A DNA stretch of 64,000 bases, from NCBI RefSeq assembly GCF_043197795.1, contig NZ_JBICTU010000032.1, forward strand, positions 1 to 64,000. The letters are read 5' to 3'. Of the stretch, positions 52,083 through 60,956 are shown one piece after another. The notes under the pieces were generated by a model. The model was not told the origin of the DNA. It saw nothing but the letters and a program-made list of their open reading frames with translations, and did no database searches. The position numbers were made by a program, and so were the translations under genes. How positions within the stretch are numbered: the stretch's first letter is position 1; every line of letters begins with the position of its first letter. The DNA comes from Sphaerisporangium sp040649355 (GTDB lineage: Bacteria > Actinomycetota > Actinomycetes > Streptosporangiales > Streptosporangiaceae).

Positions 52083-52505
52083 TCAGGCGGGCGGGCCGGT
52101 GAGCTGGCGGAGTATGCCCAGCCTGTCGGGAAGGACGGCGTACTCGACGATGCGCCCGTCGCGGAACCTGATCGTGCTGATGCTCTCGCCGGTGAAGCGC
52201 CGGCCGCTCGGCGGGGCGCCGAACACCTCGCCGCGCTGCACGCCCTCGATGGTCCAGTAGACGACCACCCGGTCCCCTTCGGCCACGGTGTCGGTCACGG
52301 TGGCCGTCACGCCCTCCACGGCCGACCGCAGCCAGGTGACGTGCTCGACGAAGCCCGCCCGCCCGGCGCCCAGCCCTCCTCCGGTCGGGGTGGCGCTGTC
52401 CTGGCCGTCCTCGGCGATGATCTCGTCGAGGACCTCCAGCTTCCCTTGGGAGACCACCTCCTCGTAGAAGCGCCGCGCCACGGCCTTGTTCGTCTCAGTG
52501 CTCAA
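52083..52505 (-). CDS. SnoaL-like (NTF2 fold) protein
   Basis: 140 residues. I chose the TTG at 52505 because AAGGAG precedes it at the proper distance and the protein then begins LSTETNKAVARRFYEEVV, the typical first helix of the SnoaL/ester-cyclase family; an upstream ATG at 52550 lacks support and overlaps the SDR gene. Conserved features include HVTWLRSAVEG, VVVYWTIEGVQRGEVFG and ISTIRFRDGRIVEYAVLPD. These small cone-shaped proteins include polyketide cyclases, epoxide hydrolases and many uncharacterised oxygenase-like members. Its place after an SDR gene suggests action on the same small molecule. Confidence 0.8.
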   Translation of the reverse strand: MSTETNKAVARRFYEEVVSQGKLEVLDEIIAEDGQDSATPTGGGLGAGRAGFVEHVTWLRSAVEGVTATVTDTVAEGDRVVVYWTIEGVQRGEVFGAPPSGRRFTGESISTIRFRDGRIVEYAVLPDRLGILRQLTGPPA

Positions 52506-52546
52506 CGATGTGCTCCTTGTCAGTCGGCTGTCGCGGTGGCGCGTGG

Positions 52547-53341
52547 TCACCGGATCTCGGGAAGGGGAAGCAGGCCGAGGTTGGCGTCCAGGCCGCCGTC
52601 GACCACCAGCGACGTGCCCGTGACGTAGGACGCGGCCGGGGACGCGAGGAACCAGATCGCCTCGGCCTGCTCGCGCGGCTCGGCGAACCGCTGGAGCGGG
52701 ATGTTGCGCTCGATGAGGGCCAGCAGGGCCGGGTTCTGGTGGACGCCCGCGTTGATGCGGGTGCGGGTCAGTCCGGGGGCGACGGCGTTGACGCGGATCC
52801 CCTGCACGGCGTAGTCGAGGGCCGCGGCCTTCACCAGGTTGATCACGGCGCCCTTGGTCGCGTTGTACGCCCAGTTGCCCGGATCGGCGCGTATCCCCGC
52901 GACCGACGCGGTGGCCACGATCGAGCCACCACCGGCGGCGCGCAGCGCGGGCGCCGCCGCCCGGATACCGAGGATGGGTCCCCGGAGGTTGACCGAGATG
53001 ATGCGGTCGGCCGCCTCGACCGCGCCGGGGTACTCGAACGGCAGCGTGCCCCCGATCCCCGCGTTGAGGATCGCGCCGTCGAGCCGGCCGAACCGCTCGA
53101 CGGCGAGCGCCACCGCGGCCTGGTTGGTGTCCTCGCCCGACACGTCACCGGCCAGGGTGACCACCCGCTCGGTGCCGGCCAGCGCCTTGAGGCCGGCCTC
53201 GTCGTGGTCGACCGCGACGACCCCGACGCCGCGCTCGGCGAACAGCTCGACGGTGGCCCGGCCGATCCCGGACGCGGCGCCGGTCACCAGGACGGCCCGG
53301 GGCCGCCCTTCGGTGCCGGGCGCGGAAGTGGCTGAGGTCAT
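52547..53341 (-). CDS. short-chain dehydrogenase/reductase
   Basis: 264 residues, classical SDR. Cofactor motif TGAASGIG at ~20-27, acidic residue VDHDEAG after beta 2 (favouring NAD), NAGIGG, catalytic Ser in TASVAGIR and YNATK (YxxxK), C-terminal YVTGTSLVVDGGLDANLG. It reduces or oxidises a hydroxyl/keto group on a small molecule. The gene starts 10 bp after the end of the frameshifted ABC ATPase gene and so belongs to the peptide-transporter operon. Substrate unknown. Confidence 0.9.
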   Translation of the reverse strand: MTSATSAPGTEGRPRAVLVTGAASGIGRATVELFAERGVGVVAVDHDEAGLKALAGTERVVTLAGDVSGEDTNQAAVALAVERFGRLDGAILNAGIGGTLPFEYPGAVEAADRIISVNLRGPILGIRAAAPALRAAGGGSIVATASVAGIRADPGNWAYNATKGAVINLVKAAALDYAVQGIRVNAVAPGLTRTRINAGVHQNPALLALIERNIPLQRFAEPREQAEAIWFLASPAASYVTGTSLVVDGGLDANLGLLPLPEIR

Positions 53342-53351
53342 CTGAGGCCTT

Positions 53352-55152
53352 TCAGGTCGGTAGCGGAGCGGCCGTGCCCGTGCCGAGGCGTGGGACGGCC
53401 GCGAGGAGGGCGGAGGTGTACGGGTGGCGTGGGGCCGTGAACACGGTGTCGACCTCTCCGATCTCGACCACCGCCCCGTCCTTCATCACCGCGACCCGGT
53501 CGCAGAACTGGCGGATGACGCCGAGGTCGTGCGAGATGAACAGCAGCGACACCCCGGCCTCCCGCCGCAGGCGGGCGAGCAGGCCGAGAATCTGGGCCTG
53601 GACGGTGACGTCCAGGGCGGACACGGGCTCGTCGCAGACGAGGACCTCGGGCCCGGGGGCGAGCGCGCGCGCGATGGCCACGCGATGGCGCTGCCCACCG
53701 GAGAGCCGGCTCGGCCGCCGCCCGAGGAAGCCCGCGTCCAGGCCGACGTCGGCGAGCAGCTCGACGACCCGGTCACGCGCGCGGGGCCCCGTGTGGCCGG
53801 GGCCGATCGCCTCCGCGACGACGCGTTCGACGGTGAAGCGCGGGTCGAAGGAGCCGAGCGGATCCTGGTCGACTAGCTGGATCCGTGACCGCCGGTCCCG
53901 GCGCTCGCGCTCGCGCAGGCCACTCCACGCCTGGCCGGCGAGCCGTACCGATCCGGCGTCGGGGTCGGGGTCGAGCTCGGCGAGGACGAGGCGGGCGGTG
54001 GTGCTCTTGCCCGAACCGGACTCGCCGACGAGCCCGAGCGCCTCCCCTGCCAGCAGGTCGAAAGACACGTCGTCGACGGCGGTACGCCTGCGGCCGTCGA
54101 GGGACCGGAACCGCTTGGTGACCCCCCGCACCTCCAGGACCGGCCCGCCGGCCACGGGCGGCGGCGAGGCCGCCGCCGGGACGCGGCCCGGGCCGGGACG
54201 TACGCCGGGGTGCCAGCAGCGGGCCCGGTGACCCGGCTCCAGTTCCACCGAGGGCGGCGTCTCCTCACGGCAGCGGTCGTCGGCGAGCGGGCAGTGGGGG
54301 GCGTAAGGGCAGCCGGCCCGCGCGGGCCCGGCCGTCCCCGGCGCCTCGGAAGCCACGCGCGGCCCGTCCACGCTGGGCACCGCCGCGAGCAACCCGGCGG
54401 TGTACGGGTGCGCCGGTTCGGAGAGCAGGCGGGAAGCGGGACCCTCCTCCATCACCAGACCCGCGTAGAGGATGGTGACACGATCGGCCATCCGGGCCAC
54501 CACCGCGAGGTCGTGGCTGATCAGCAGCACCGCCGTGCCCGCGTCCTTCATCGCCCGCAGCAGGTCGAGCACCTGGGCCTGGAGTCACGTCCAGGGCGGT
54601 GGTCGGCTCGTCCGCGATCAGCAGGGACGGCCGCGCCGCGATGGCCGAGGCGATCAGCGCCCGTTGCCGCAGGCCGCCCGAGAGCTCGTGCGCGTACTGC
54701 AGCAGCCGTTCCTCCGGGTGCGGGATGCCCACGTCGGCGAGCAGCCCGAGCACCCGTTCCTCAAGGCCGTCCCGGGGCACGAGGCCGTGTACCTCAAGGG
54801 GCTCGGCCACCTCGTCCCCGACCCGCCGCAGCGGGTCGAGCGAGCTCAGCGCGTCCTGCAGGACGTACCCGATGTGACGCCCGCGCAGCCGCCGCCACTC
54901 CCGCCGGCTCAGCCCGCGCAGGTCCCGTCCCCCGAAGGCGAGGGTCTCCGCGCGCACGCCGGCCGTCTCGCCCGCGAGCCCCAGCAGGGTGCGGGCCGTG
55001 ACGCTCTTGCCGGAGCCCGACTCGCCCACCAGCGCGACGCACTCCCCCGCCCGCACCGAGAGGCTCACGTCCCGTACGGCGTGGACGACCCCGTGGCGGG
55101 TGGTGAAGTCGACCGACAGCGCGGCGACGTCGACCAGCGGCCGGCCGCTCAT
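53352..55152 (-). pseudogene. fused oligopeptide ABC transporter ATPase (DppD-DppF type), frameshifted
   Basis: Two cassettes encoded as one gene but in two frames. NBD1 starts at the ATG 55152 (ATGA overlap with the permease stop): Walker A GESGSGKSVT, signature ELSGGLRQR, Walker B LLIADEPTTALDVT. There the frame changes: two bases are missing near 54583-54584, so the expected VQAQVLDLLRAM is read as PGPGAR in the old frame, which runs to a stop at 54265. The right frame continues from ~54582 with LLRAMKDAGTAVLLISHD, an oligopeptide-type C-terminal domain with zinc-like cysteines (CPYAPHCPLADDRC), then NBD2 with GESGSGKSTT, RLSGGQRHR and VLVCDEPVSALDVTVQAQ, to 53352. Without readthrough or sequence correction no full ATPase is made; two half proteins remain possible. 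Confidence 0.85.
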
Positions 55153-56066
55153 CCGCGCTCCCCGCCCTCGTAGCGGTCGCGCACTGCCCGACCGGCCACC
55201 GTCACGGACATGACCGTCAGCGTGATGGCCGCGCCGGGGAAGATCCCGAGTGTCCACGCGGCGTCGAGGTAGTCGCGGGCCTGGGCCAGCATCGATCCCC
55301 ACTCGGGGTCGGGCGGCCGCGGCCCCAGCCCGAGGAAGCTGAGCGAGGCGCCCGCGATGACGGCCGTTCCGACGTTCATGGTCGCGAGGACGAGCAGCGG
55401 CGCGAGCACGTTCGGGGCGATGTGCCGGGCGAGGATCCGCCACCTGCCGATCCCGAGGTTGACGGCGGCCCGTACGTAGGCGGAGTCGCGCACGACGACG
55501 GCCCGCACGCGGACGACGCGGGCGAACCCCGGCGCGAGGGAGACGGTGATCGCCACCATGACGTTGCCGGTGCCGGGCCCGAGCACGGCGACGACGAGCA
55601 GGGCCATCAGGATACTGGGGAAGGACAGCAGGATGTCGGCGACACGCATGGCCGCCTCGTCGACGACCCGGCCGCCCAGCGCGGACAGCAGCCCCCACGC
55701 AGAACCGGCGAGCCCGGCCAGCACGGTGGAGCCCACCCCTACCAGCAGCGACGACCGCGCGCCGTGGACGACGCGGGCCAGGACGTCGCGCCCCAGCTGG
55801 TCGGTGCCGAACGGGTGGCCCGGCCCGGGCGGGCGCAGCGCGACGGCCGGGTCGACCTGGTTGGGATCGCCCGCGAGCAGGCCGGGGAAGGCGGCGGCCA
55901 CGCAGACCAGCGCGAGGAACGCCCCGGCGACGACCAGGCCGGGCGGCACGGGCAGGCGGCGCGCCGTCCGCCTCACCGGCGGCGCGGCGCTCGTACGGCC
56001 GAGAACGGCCGCCCGCGCCGAGGCCGCCGATGTGGCGGGCGGCGGGACCGGCGCGGGAGCGGTCAC
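55149..56066 (-). CDS. oligopeptide/nickel ABC transporter permease (DppC type)
   Basis: 305 residues, GTG at 56066 overlapping the end of the DppB-like gene (GTGA). After an Ala/Pro-rich N-terminus come about six membrane segments. Landmarks: GPGHPFGTDQLGRDVLARVV before segment 2, and the coupling helix with RVRAVVVRDSAYVRAAVNLG, IGRWRILARHIAPNVLAPLL, then SFLGLGPRPPDPEWGSML. This is the DppC/OppC/NikC family partner. Intact, unlike its two neighbours. Confidence 0.92.
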   Translation of the reverse strand: MTAPAPVPPPATSAASARAAVLGRTSAAPPVRRTARRLPVPPGLVVAGAFLALVCVAAAFPGLLAGDPNQVDPAVALRPPGPGHPFGTDQLGRDVLARVVHGARSSLLVGVGSTVLAGLAGSAWGLLSALGGRVVDEAAMRVADILLSFPSILMALLVVAVLGPGTGNVMVAITVSLAPGFARVVRVRAVVVRDSAYVRAAVNLGIGRWRILARHIAPNVLAPLLVLATMNVGTAVIAGASLSFLGLGPRPPDPEWGSMLAQARDYLDAAWTLGIFPGAAITLTVMSVTVAGRAVRDRYEGGERG

Positions 56067-57000
56067 AGGGCGACCTGCCGCATGCGGGGATCCACGACAC
56101 GGTAGAGCAGGTCGAGACCCAGGTTGATCAGCGAGAAGGCCGCCGCCGCGAGCACGACCCCCCCCCCGTGACGACAGGGAAGTCGCGCCCCTGGACCGCC
56201 GACACGACCACCTGGCCGATGCCCTGCCGGGCGAAGACGGTCTCCACCACGACGACCCCGCCGAGCAGCTCGCCGAGCGCCCTCCCGGAAAGGGTCAGAA
56301 CCGGCAGGGCCGCGTGGCGCAGAGCGTGGCGCAGCCGGACGCGGTTCTCCGTCGCGCCCCTCGACCGGGCGGTGAGGGCGAACGGCTGCTCCAGCGCGTG
56401 CTCGACGCCCTCGCGGGTGACCTGGGAGAGCACCCCGGCGATCGACAGGGTCAGCGTCAGCCACGGCAGCACGAGCGCGGGGAGCCCGTCGCCGAGCACG
56501 GGGAACCAGCGCAGGTGGAAGGAGAACGCGATGAGCAGCAGCGTGCCGATCCAGAAGTTCGGCGTGGAGATCGAGCAGAACTCGAAGACCCGGGACACCG
56601 CGCGGGTGCGCGGACGGCCCGCGGTGAGCACGGCCAGCGTCACCGCCAGCGCGAACCCGAAGACCATGGCCCCGGCGGCCAGAGCCGCTGTCGCCCCGAG
56701 CTGTTCCATGATCACGCTGCCCACCGCCTCGTTGAGCTGGTAGGACCTGCCGAGGTCGGCGCGGAGCAGCCTGCCGGCGAAGATGGCGTACTGCACCAGG
56801 AGCGGCCGGTCCAGGCCGTACTGGGCGCGGATCGCGTCGAGCACGGCCGGTGTGGCGGTGGCCTGGACCCCGCCCGCGATCACGCGGGCGGGGTCCCCCG
56901 GCACCAGCCGCATGCCGGCGAAGGCCAGCGTCGCCGCGCCCCACAGGACGAACACGGTCTGCGCCAGCCTGCGCAGCAGCCAGCGTGCCGGAGGTGGCAT
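56063..57000 (-). pseudogene. oligopeptide/nickel ABC transporter permease (DppB type), frameshifted
   Basis: Starts at the ATG 57000 (MPPPARWLLRRLAQ). Residues 1-~280 are a normal DppB-like permease: RLVPGDPARVIAGG, YGLDRPLLVQYAIF, SISTPNFWIGTLLLIAF, and EHALEQPFALTARSRGATENR as the coupling helix. At 56158-56167 a run of ten G (minus strand) throws the frame: it continues GGGSCSRRRPSR to an early stop near 56128. The missing last membrane helix is in another frame, VVLAAAAFSLINLGLDLLYR and then VVDPR to 56063. A run of eight or eleven would restore the frame, so this is either slippage, in sequencing or in vivo, or a real truncation. Confidence 0.85.
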
Positions 57001-57005
57001 CCTCG

Positions 57006-58718
57006 CTACGCCTTCAGCCAGGCGCTGTGGAACGTGGGATAGGTCTGCACGTCGAAGGCGACCCCGCCGACCCTGTCGGAGAACCCGTTCAGCTGCACCG
57101 GCGTGTAGAGCGGCAGCACGTACGCCTTGTCGAGCACCTCGCGCTGGACCGCGGCGTAGTCGCGGGCCGCCGTCGCGGGGTCCGCGGTCTCGGCGGCCTC
57201 CTGCACCCAGTGGTCGATCTCGGGCGAGGAGACCAGGGCGACGTTGCCGCCCGCCTTCGCGTAGGTGTTGCCGGAGGCGAACGCGAAGCGCAGGACGTCG
57301 GGGGTGGGCCTGGCGAAGCTCACGTCGACCAGGTCGTACTCCCCTCCGATCAGGTACTCGCTGACGAAGGCGCCGGTGTCGACGGCCGGCCTGTCGATCT
57401 TGATGCCGACGAGCTTCGCCTGGGCCTGGATGCCCTCGGCGAGGACGTCGCGCTGCTCCTTGTTGCCCTCGGCCCAGTACGGCCAGGTCAGCGTCAGCTC
57501 CTTGCCGTCCTTGACGCGGTAGCCGTCCTCGCCGGTCTGCTTCCACCCGGCCTCGTCCAGCAGTCGCCTGGCCTTGGCGGGGTCGTAGGAGGAGAGGGCC
57601 TGCTCGGCGCCCGGGTCGTACGCGGCGGTGGTCGCGCTGAGCGGGTTCTTCACCGCCTTGTAGTAGCCGAAGTAGATGTTCTCGACCAGCTGCTCGACGT
57701 TGACGGAGGCCGAGAGCGCCCGGCGGACGGCGAGGTCGCGGAGCGGCCCCCGCGTCTGGTTGAGGTACAGGTTGTAGTTGAGGCCCGGCGTCTCGCGGAC
57801 CCCCAGGCTGAAGCCCGGTAGCGACTTCAGCGCCCCGGCGTCGACAGGTGGCACGCCGGCGATGCCCTGCACCTGGCCGCTGGTCAGCGCCCCGTAGCGG
57901 GTGGCGTCCTCGGACACGAACTCGAAGTCCAGGCCGTCCAGGTAGGCGGCTCCCTGGTGGGACGCGCCGGCGGGGGGCGAGGTGTAGCCCGCGTACTTCT
58001 TCAGCGTGACCCGTTTGTCCTTCTCCCAGGAGACGTACGAGAAGGGACCGGTGCCGACCGGACGGTACTCCGCGACCGGCTTCCGGAGCGCGGCCGGACT
58101 CTGGATGCCGAGGTACGGAACCGAGAGTGCCTGCAGGAACAGCGTGAACGGCCGGGCCAGCGTCACCTCCACGACCAGGTCGCTCACCACCGTGGACCTG
58201 CGGTAGGGAGCGATCAGCGAGGCCGCGTACGCCGACTTGGTCGCGGGGTCGACCACGTGGTCGAGCGACGCCTTGACGGCTTCGGCGGTGAGCGGGGTGC
58301 CGTCGTGGAACCTCACTCCCTCGCGCAGCGTGAAGGTGTAGGTCGTGCCGTCGGCGGAGACCTTCCACTCCTTGGCGAGCCAGGGGCCGAACCGGTCGGC
58401 GCCGGTCTGCACGACGAGCGAGTCGAAGATGTTCCGGTCGATCAGCCCGGTGACCGCGGTCGCCGCCACGGCGGGGTCGAGCGACACCTGGGTGCCCGCG
58501 ATCGCGTAGCGGAGCGTGCCGCCGGGCACCGGCCCGCCCGAGGCGGTCCCTGTCGCCGCGGGCTCCGTACGGCCGCGCAGCGCGATCACCGCGACGATCG
58601 CGACCAGGACCGCGACCGCCAGGACGGCGAACAGCGCGGGACGCCTGGAGCGCAACCGGCGGCGCGTCCTCGTGGGCGTTTGTTCGGTACGGGTTGCCGG
58701 GCTTTCCGTGGATGACAT
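57006..58718 (-). CDS. extracellular solute-binding protein family 5 (peptide type), membrane-tethered
   Basis: 570 residues, ATG at 58718. An Arg-rich N-terminus and a hydrophobic stretch at ~28-47 (ALFAVLAVAVLVAIVAVIAL) act as a non-cleaved anchor or signal; there is no lipobox, and I see no cysteine in the protein, so it is not a lipoprotein as most actinomycete binding proteins are. The SBP_bac_5 body shows GGTLRYAIAGTQVSLDPA, FTLREGVRFHDGTPLTAEAV, PVGTGPFSYVSWEKD and a C-terminal YAVLPLYTP-like segment (KAYVLPLYTPVQL). It delivers peptides or related ligands to the DppB/DppC permease. First gene of the leftward operon. Confidence 0.9.
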   Translation of the reverse strand: MSSTESPATRTEQTPTRTRRRLRSRRPALFAVLAVAVLVAIVAVIALRGRTEPAATGTASGGPVPGGTLRYAIAGTQVSLDPAVAATAVTGLIDRNIFDSLVVQTGADRFGPWLAKEWKVSADGTTYTFTLREGVRFHDGTPLTAEAVKASLDHVVDPATKSAYAASLIAPYRRSTVVSDLVVEVTLARPFTLFLQALSVPYLGIQSPAALRKPVAEYRPVGTGPFSYVSWEKDKRVTLKKYAGYTSPPAGASHQGAAYLDGLDFEFVSEDATRYGALTSGQVQGIAGVPPVDAGALKSLPGFSLGVRETPGLNYNLYLNQTRGPLRDLAVRRALSASVNVEQLVENIYFGYYKAVKNPLSATTAAYDPGAEQALSSYDPAKARRLLDEAGWKQTGEDGYRVKDGKELTLTWPYWAEGNKEQRDVLAEGIQAQAKLVGIKIDRPAVDTGAFVSEYLIGGEYDLVDVSFARPTPDVLRFAFASGNTYAKAGGNVALVSSPEIDHWVQEAAETADPATAARDYAAVQREVLDKAYVLPLYTPVQLNGFSDRVGGVAFDVQTYPTFHSAWLKA

Positions 58719-58999
58719 CGTGCGGCCGTTTCTGTCGCGGTGGGGCAGGCGAAAGGCGGTATGCGGGGACGATCGCGCACCCTTTCAGGCGCGGCGAAAC
58801 CGAACGGCCGGGGCCGTGGAATCAGCGTTGTCGTGGCCGGCGCCGAGCCATATGCCGCCTTTCCCGAGCCATCGCGGAAAAGACCGGCCGGCACGGATCG
58901 TCACTGGTGGAAGGGCTTGTTCACCCGCGAGGGGAGGCCCGGGCGCCGCACAGGCGGGGGCGTACATCGCCCGAACCATTCATTCAGTGACATAGGTGG

Positions 59000-59028
59000 A
59001 TCACACCATAAACACCGGTACCCGTCAA
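59000..59028 (-). promoter_or_regulatory. candidate promoter of the peptide-transporter operon
   Basis: Leftward TTGACG (59023-59028), 17-bp spacer, TGTGAT (59000-59005). The -35 differs from consensus by one base and the -10 by two. It lies about 280 bp before the start of the binding-protein gene, so the mRNA leader would be long. Confidence 0.4.
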
Positions 59029-59075
59029 TGAGAATACCGGCTTTGCCCTGTCGATATACCGGGAATCATCGTGCA

Positions 59076-59106
59076 ATTCAATTTCCTGATGAGTCATCAT
59101 TTGAAT
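59076..59106. promoter_or_regulatory. nested inverted repeats upstream of the transporter promoter
   Basis: Inner perfect repeat TGATGA-G-TCATCA at 59087-59099 lies within outer arms ATTCAA (59076-59081) and TTGAAT (59101-59106). It sits 50-80 bp upstream of the candidate promoter, where an activator would bind. The LysR gene next to it makes that protein a candidate ligand. Confidence 0.45.
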
Positions 59107-59255
59107 AGGTAATGGGATGGGCCGCGGTGGCGCTCCGGTCAGGTCAGGATGGCCCGCGATCGGGCCCACGCACGGCGCCGGGACGCGGCACGACCGTACG
59201 GGCCGGGCGCGGGAGGCCGGGGAAACCGATCAGAGGAGACCAGAGGAGGAGGAGA

Positions 59256-60131
59256 TCAGAGGAGGACGGTGCGCGCCGGGATCAGGGAGGCGAAGAACTT
59301 GCCGAGCGTCGCGCGGGCGCTCTCGACGATCCTCGGGTCGAGCCCTCGCCTGCTCGCGAGGCGCACGGCGACCGATCCCTGCCCTGGCAGCTCGATGATC
59401 TCCTCCACCCCAGGTGGGGCGCTGCCCGTGGTCGGGAGCAGGGCCACCCCGAGCCCGGCCCTGACTCCCGCGAGGATGCCGTCCAGGTTGGTCGCCTCCG
59501 CGGTGATCGTCACCGCCCAGCCCGCGTCCTCCAGGGCTCGCAGGGCCTGCTGACGCAGGCTGCACGGCTCCTGGAAGGCCACCAGGCGCAGGAGGTTGCC
59601 CGAGGAGGGCGGCGCCCAGCCGGGCGCGGCGAACCAGCGCAGCGGGAGCGACCCCACCTCCACGCCGGTCACCGTGGCCGTGGCGCCGAGGATGAGCGCG
59701 ATGTCGACCGTGCCGCGCACGGTGGCCTCGGCCAGCTCGGTGGTGCGGTCGAGCCGGAAGACCATGTTGTGCCCCGGGAAGGCCGACCGCAGCTCGGTGA
59801 GGAGCTCGGGCAGCACCTGGTCGGCCGCATGCTCGGTCGCGCCGACGGTCAGCGTCGCCGCCCGTTCGACGCCGAGCCGGCCCATCGCCTCGTCATGCGC
59901 GGCGAGGAGCCGCCGCGCCTCCGCCAGCAGGACCTCCCCGGCGGCGGTGAAGCGCGTCCCGCGCCCGGTGCGCTCGACCAGGGGCTGGCCCACCACACGC
60001 TCCAGCGCGCGGACATGCTGGCTCACGGTGGGCTGGCTCGTCCGCAGCACGGACGCCGCCCGCCCGAAGCCCCCGCTATCCGCGATGGTCACGAACGTTC
60101 GCAACTGCACGAGGTCCAACAGGGCGGCCAT
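59256..60131 (-). CDS. LysR family transcriptional regulator
   Basis: 291 residues. Winged-helix DNA-binding domain ~1-65 with VQLRTFVTIADSGGFGRAAS and SQPTVSQHVRALERVVGQPL, then the LysR effector domain (TLTVGATEHAADQVLPELL to the C-terminus) with two lobes. LysR proteins are tetramers that activate or repress in response to small ligands. It is followed at 537 bp by the peptide-transporter operon on the same strand and preceded by the hydantoin-racemase/NCS1 genes, also leftward with only 90 bp between. Either set could be its target. Its promoter would be in the AT-rich 60132-60180 stretch, where AATAGTGGGTTTTTAG can be read leftward. Confidence 0.9.
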   Translation of the reverse strand: MAALLDLVQLRTFVTIADSGGFGRAASVLRTSQPTVSQHVRALERVVGQPLVERTGRGTRFTAAGEVLLAEARRLLAAHDEAMGRLGVERAATLTVGATEHAADQVLPELLTELRSAFPGHNMVFRLDRTTELAEATVRGTVDIALILGATATVTGVEVGSLPLRWFAAPGWAPPSSGNLLRLVAFQEPCSLRQQALRALEDAGWAVTITAEATNLDGILAGVRAGLGVALLPTTGSAPPGVEEIIELPGQGSVAVRLASRRGLDPRIVESARATLGKFFASLIPARTVLL

Positions 60132-60221
60132 GACTGCATGCTACTCTAAAAACCCACTATTTCTACCTAAAATGTCGGTTGCATCGAGCGTGAGATTTCA
60201 CCGGCGCGGTCGCGCACGCCG

Positions 60222-60956
60222 TCAGACGGAGAACTCGCCGAGCAGGCCCGTGTACTTCTTGGGGCCGGGCGGGGCGAACTCGCCGCGGGTGCTCGTCCGC
60301 AGCCCGAGGGACACCAGCGACTCCACGAGCTTGGTCGCCACGGCCACCCCGTCGATGACCGGCACGCCGACCCGGCGGGAGACGTCCGCGCAGAAGGACG
60401 CCATGCCCGCGCAGCCGAGCACGATCGAGTCGCACCCGTCGCGTTCGACCGCCGTCGCGCACAGGTCGGCCACGACCTCCCGTGCGTCCGAGGACGGGTC
60501 GTCCAGCTCCAGCACCGGGATGTCGCAGGCGTGGACCTCCCGGCACGCGCCCGCGAAGCCGTACCGGGCGGCGAGGTCCCATGTGCGCCCGGTGGTCCTG
60601 GCGAGGGTCGTCACCACGCTGAAGCTCCGCCCGACCAGGGTGGCGGCGTGCATGGCCGCCTCGGCGATCCCGACCACGGGACCGGACGCCAGCTCGCGCG
60701 CGGCGTCCAGGCCCGGGTCCCCGAAGCAGGCGATGACGTAGCCGTCCGTACCGGCCCTCTCCCCCGCCGCGACCTCCGCCAGCAGGCCGGGGACGGCCAG
60801 GGCCTCGTCGTAGTGGCTCTCGATCGACGCAGGACCCATGGCCGGGTTGACGGCGGTGACGACCGTGGACGGCGCCGCCACCGCCCGGGCGCAGCGGCCG
60901 ATGCTCTCGGTCATGGCCCGGGCGGTGTTGGGGTTGATCACCCGGATGCGGGCCAT
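60222..60956 (-). CDS. Asp/Glu/hydantoin racemase family protein
   Basis: 244 residues from the ATG at 60956, which shares one base with the stop of the permease gene (TGATG). Family motifs: RIRVINPNTARAMTESIG at the N-terminus, VIACFGDPGLDAARE with the first catalytic Cys and DSIVLGCAGMASF with the second, the two-thiol mechanism of this racemase superfamily. The closest known functions are hydantoin racemase and related enzymes (maleate isomerase, allantoin racemase). Coupled to an NCS1 permease, it most likely racemises an imported 5-substituted hydantoin or allantoin so that stereospecific hydrolases elsewhere can act. No hydantoinase gene is in the window. Confidence 0.9.
   Translation of the reverse strand: MARIRVINPNTARAMTESIGRCARAVAAPSTVVTAVNPAMGPASIESHYDEALAVPGLLAEVAAGERAGTDGYVIACFGDPGLDAARELASGPVVGIAEAAMHAATLVGRSFSVVTTLARTTGRTWDLAARYGFAGACREVHACDIPVLELDDPSSDAREVVADLCATAVERDGCDSIVLGCAGMASFCADVSRRVGVPVIDGVAVATKLVESLVSLGLRTSTRGEFAPPGPKKYTGLLGEFSV

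Larger units (their letters stand above)
58719..59255. other. 537-bp region upstream of the peptide-transporter operon
   Basis: Between the LysR gene end and the binding-protein start, both leftward. It holds a candidate promoter (59000-59028) and nested inverted repeats (59076-59106) in an AT-richer patch, listed separately. No gene is supported; the frames present have no family resemblance. The implied leader before the operon is about 270 bases. Confidence 0.5.
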
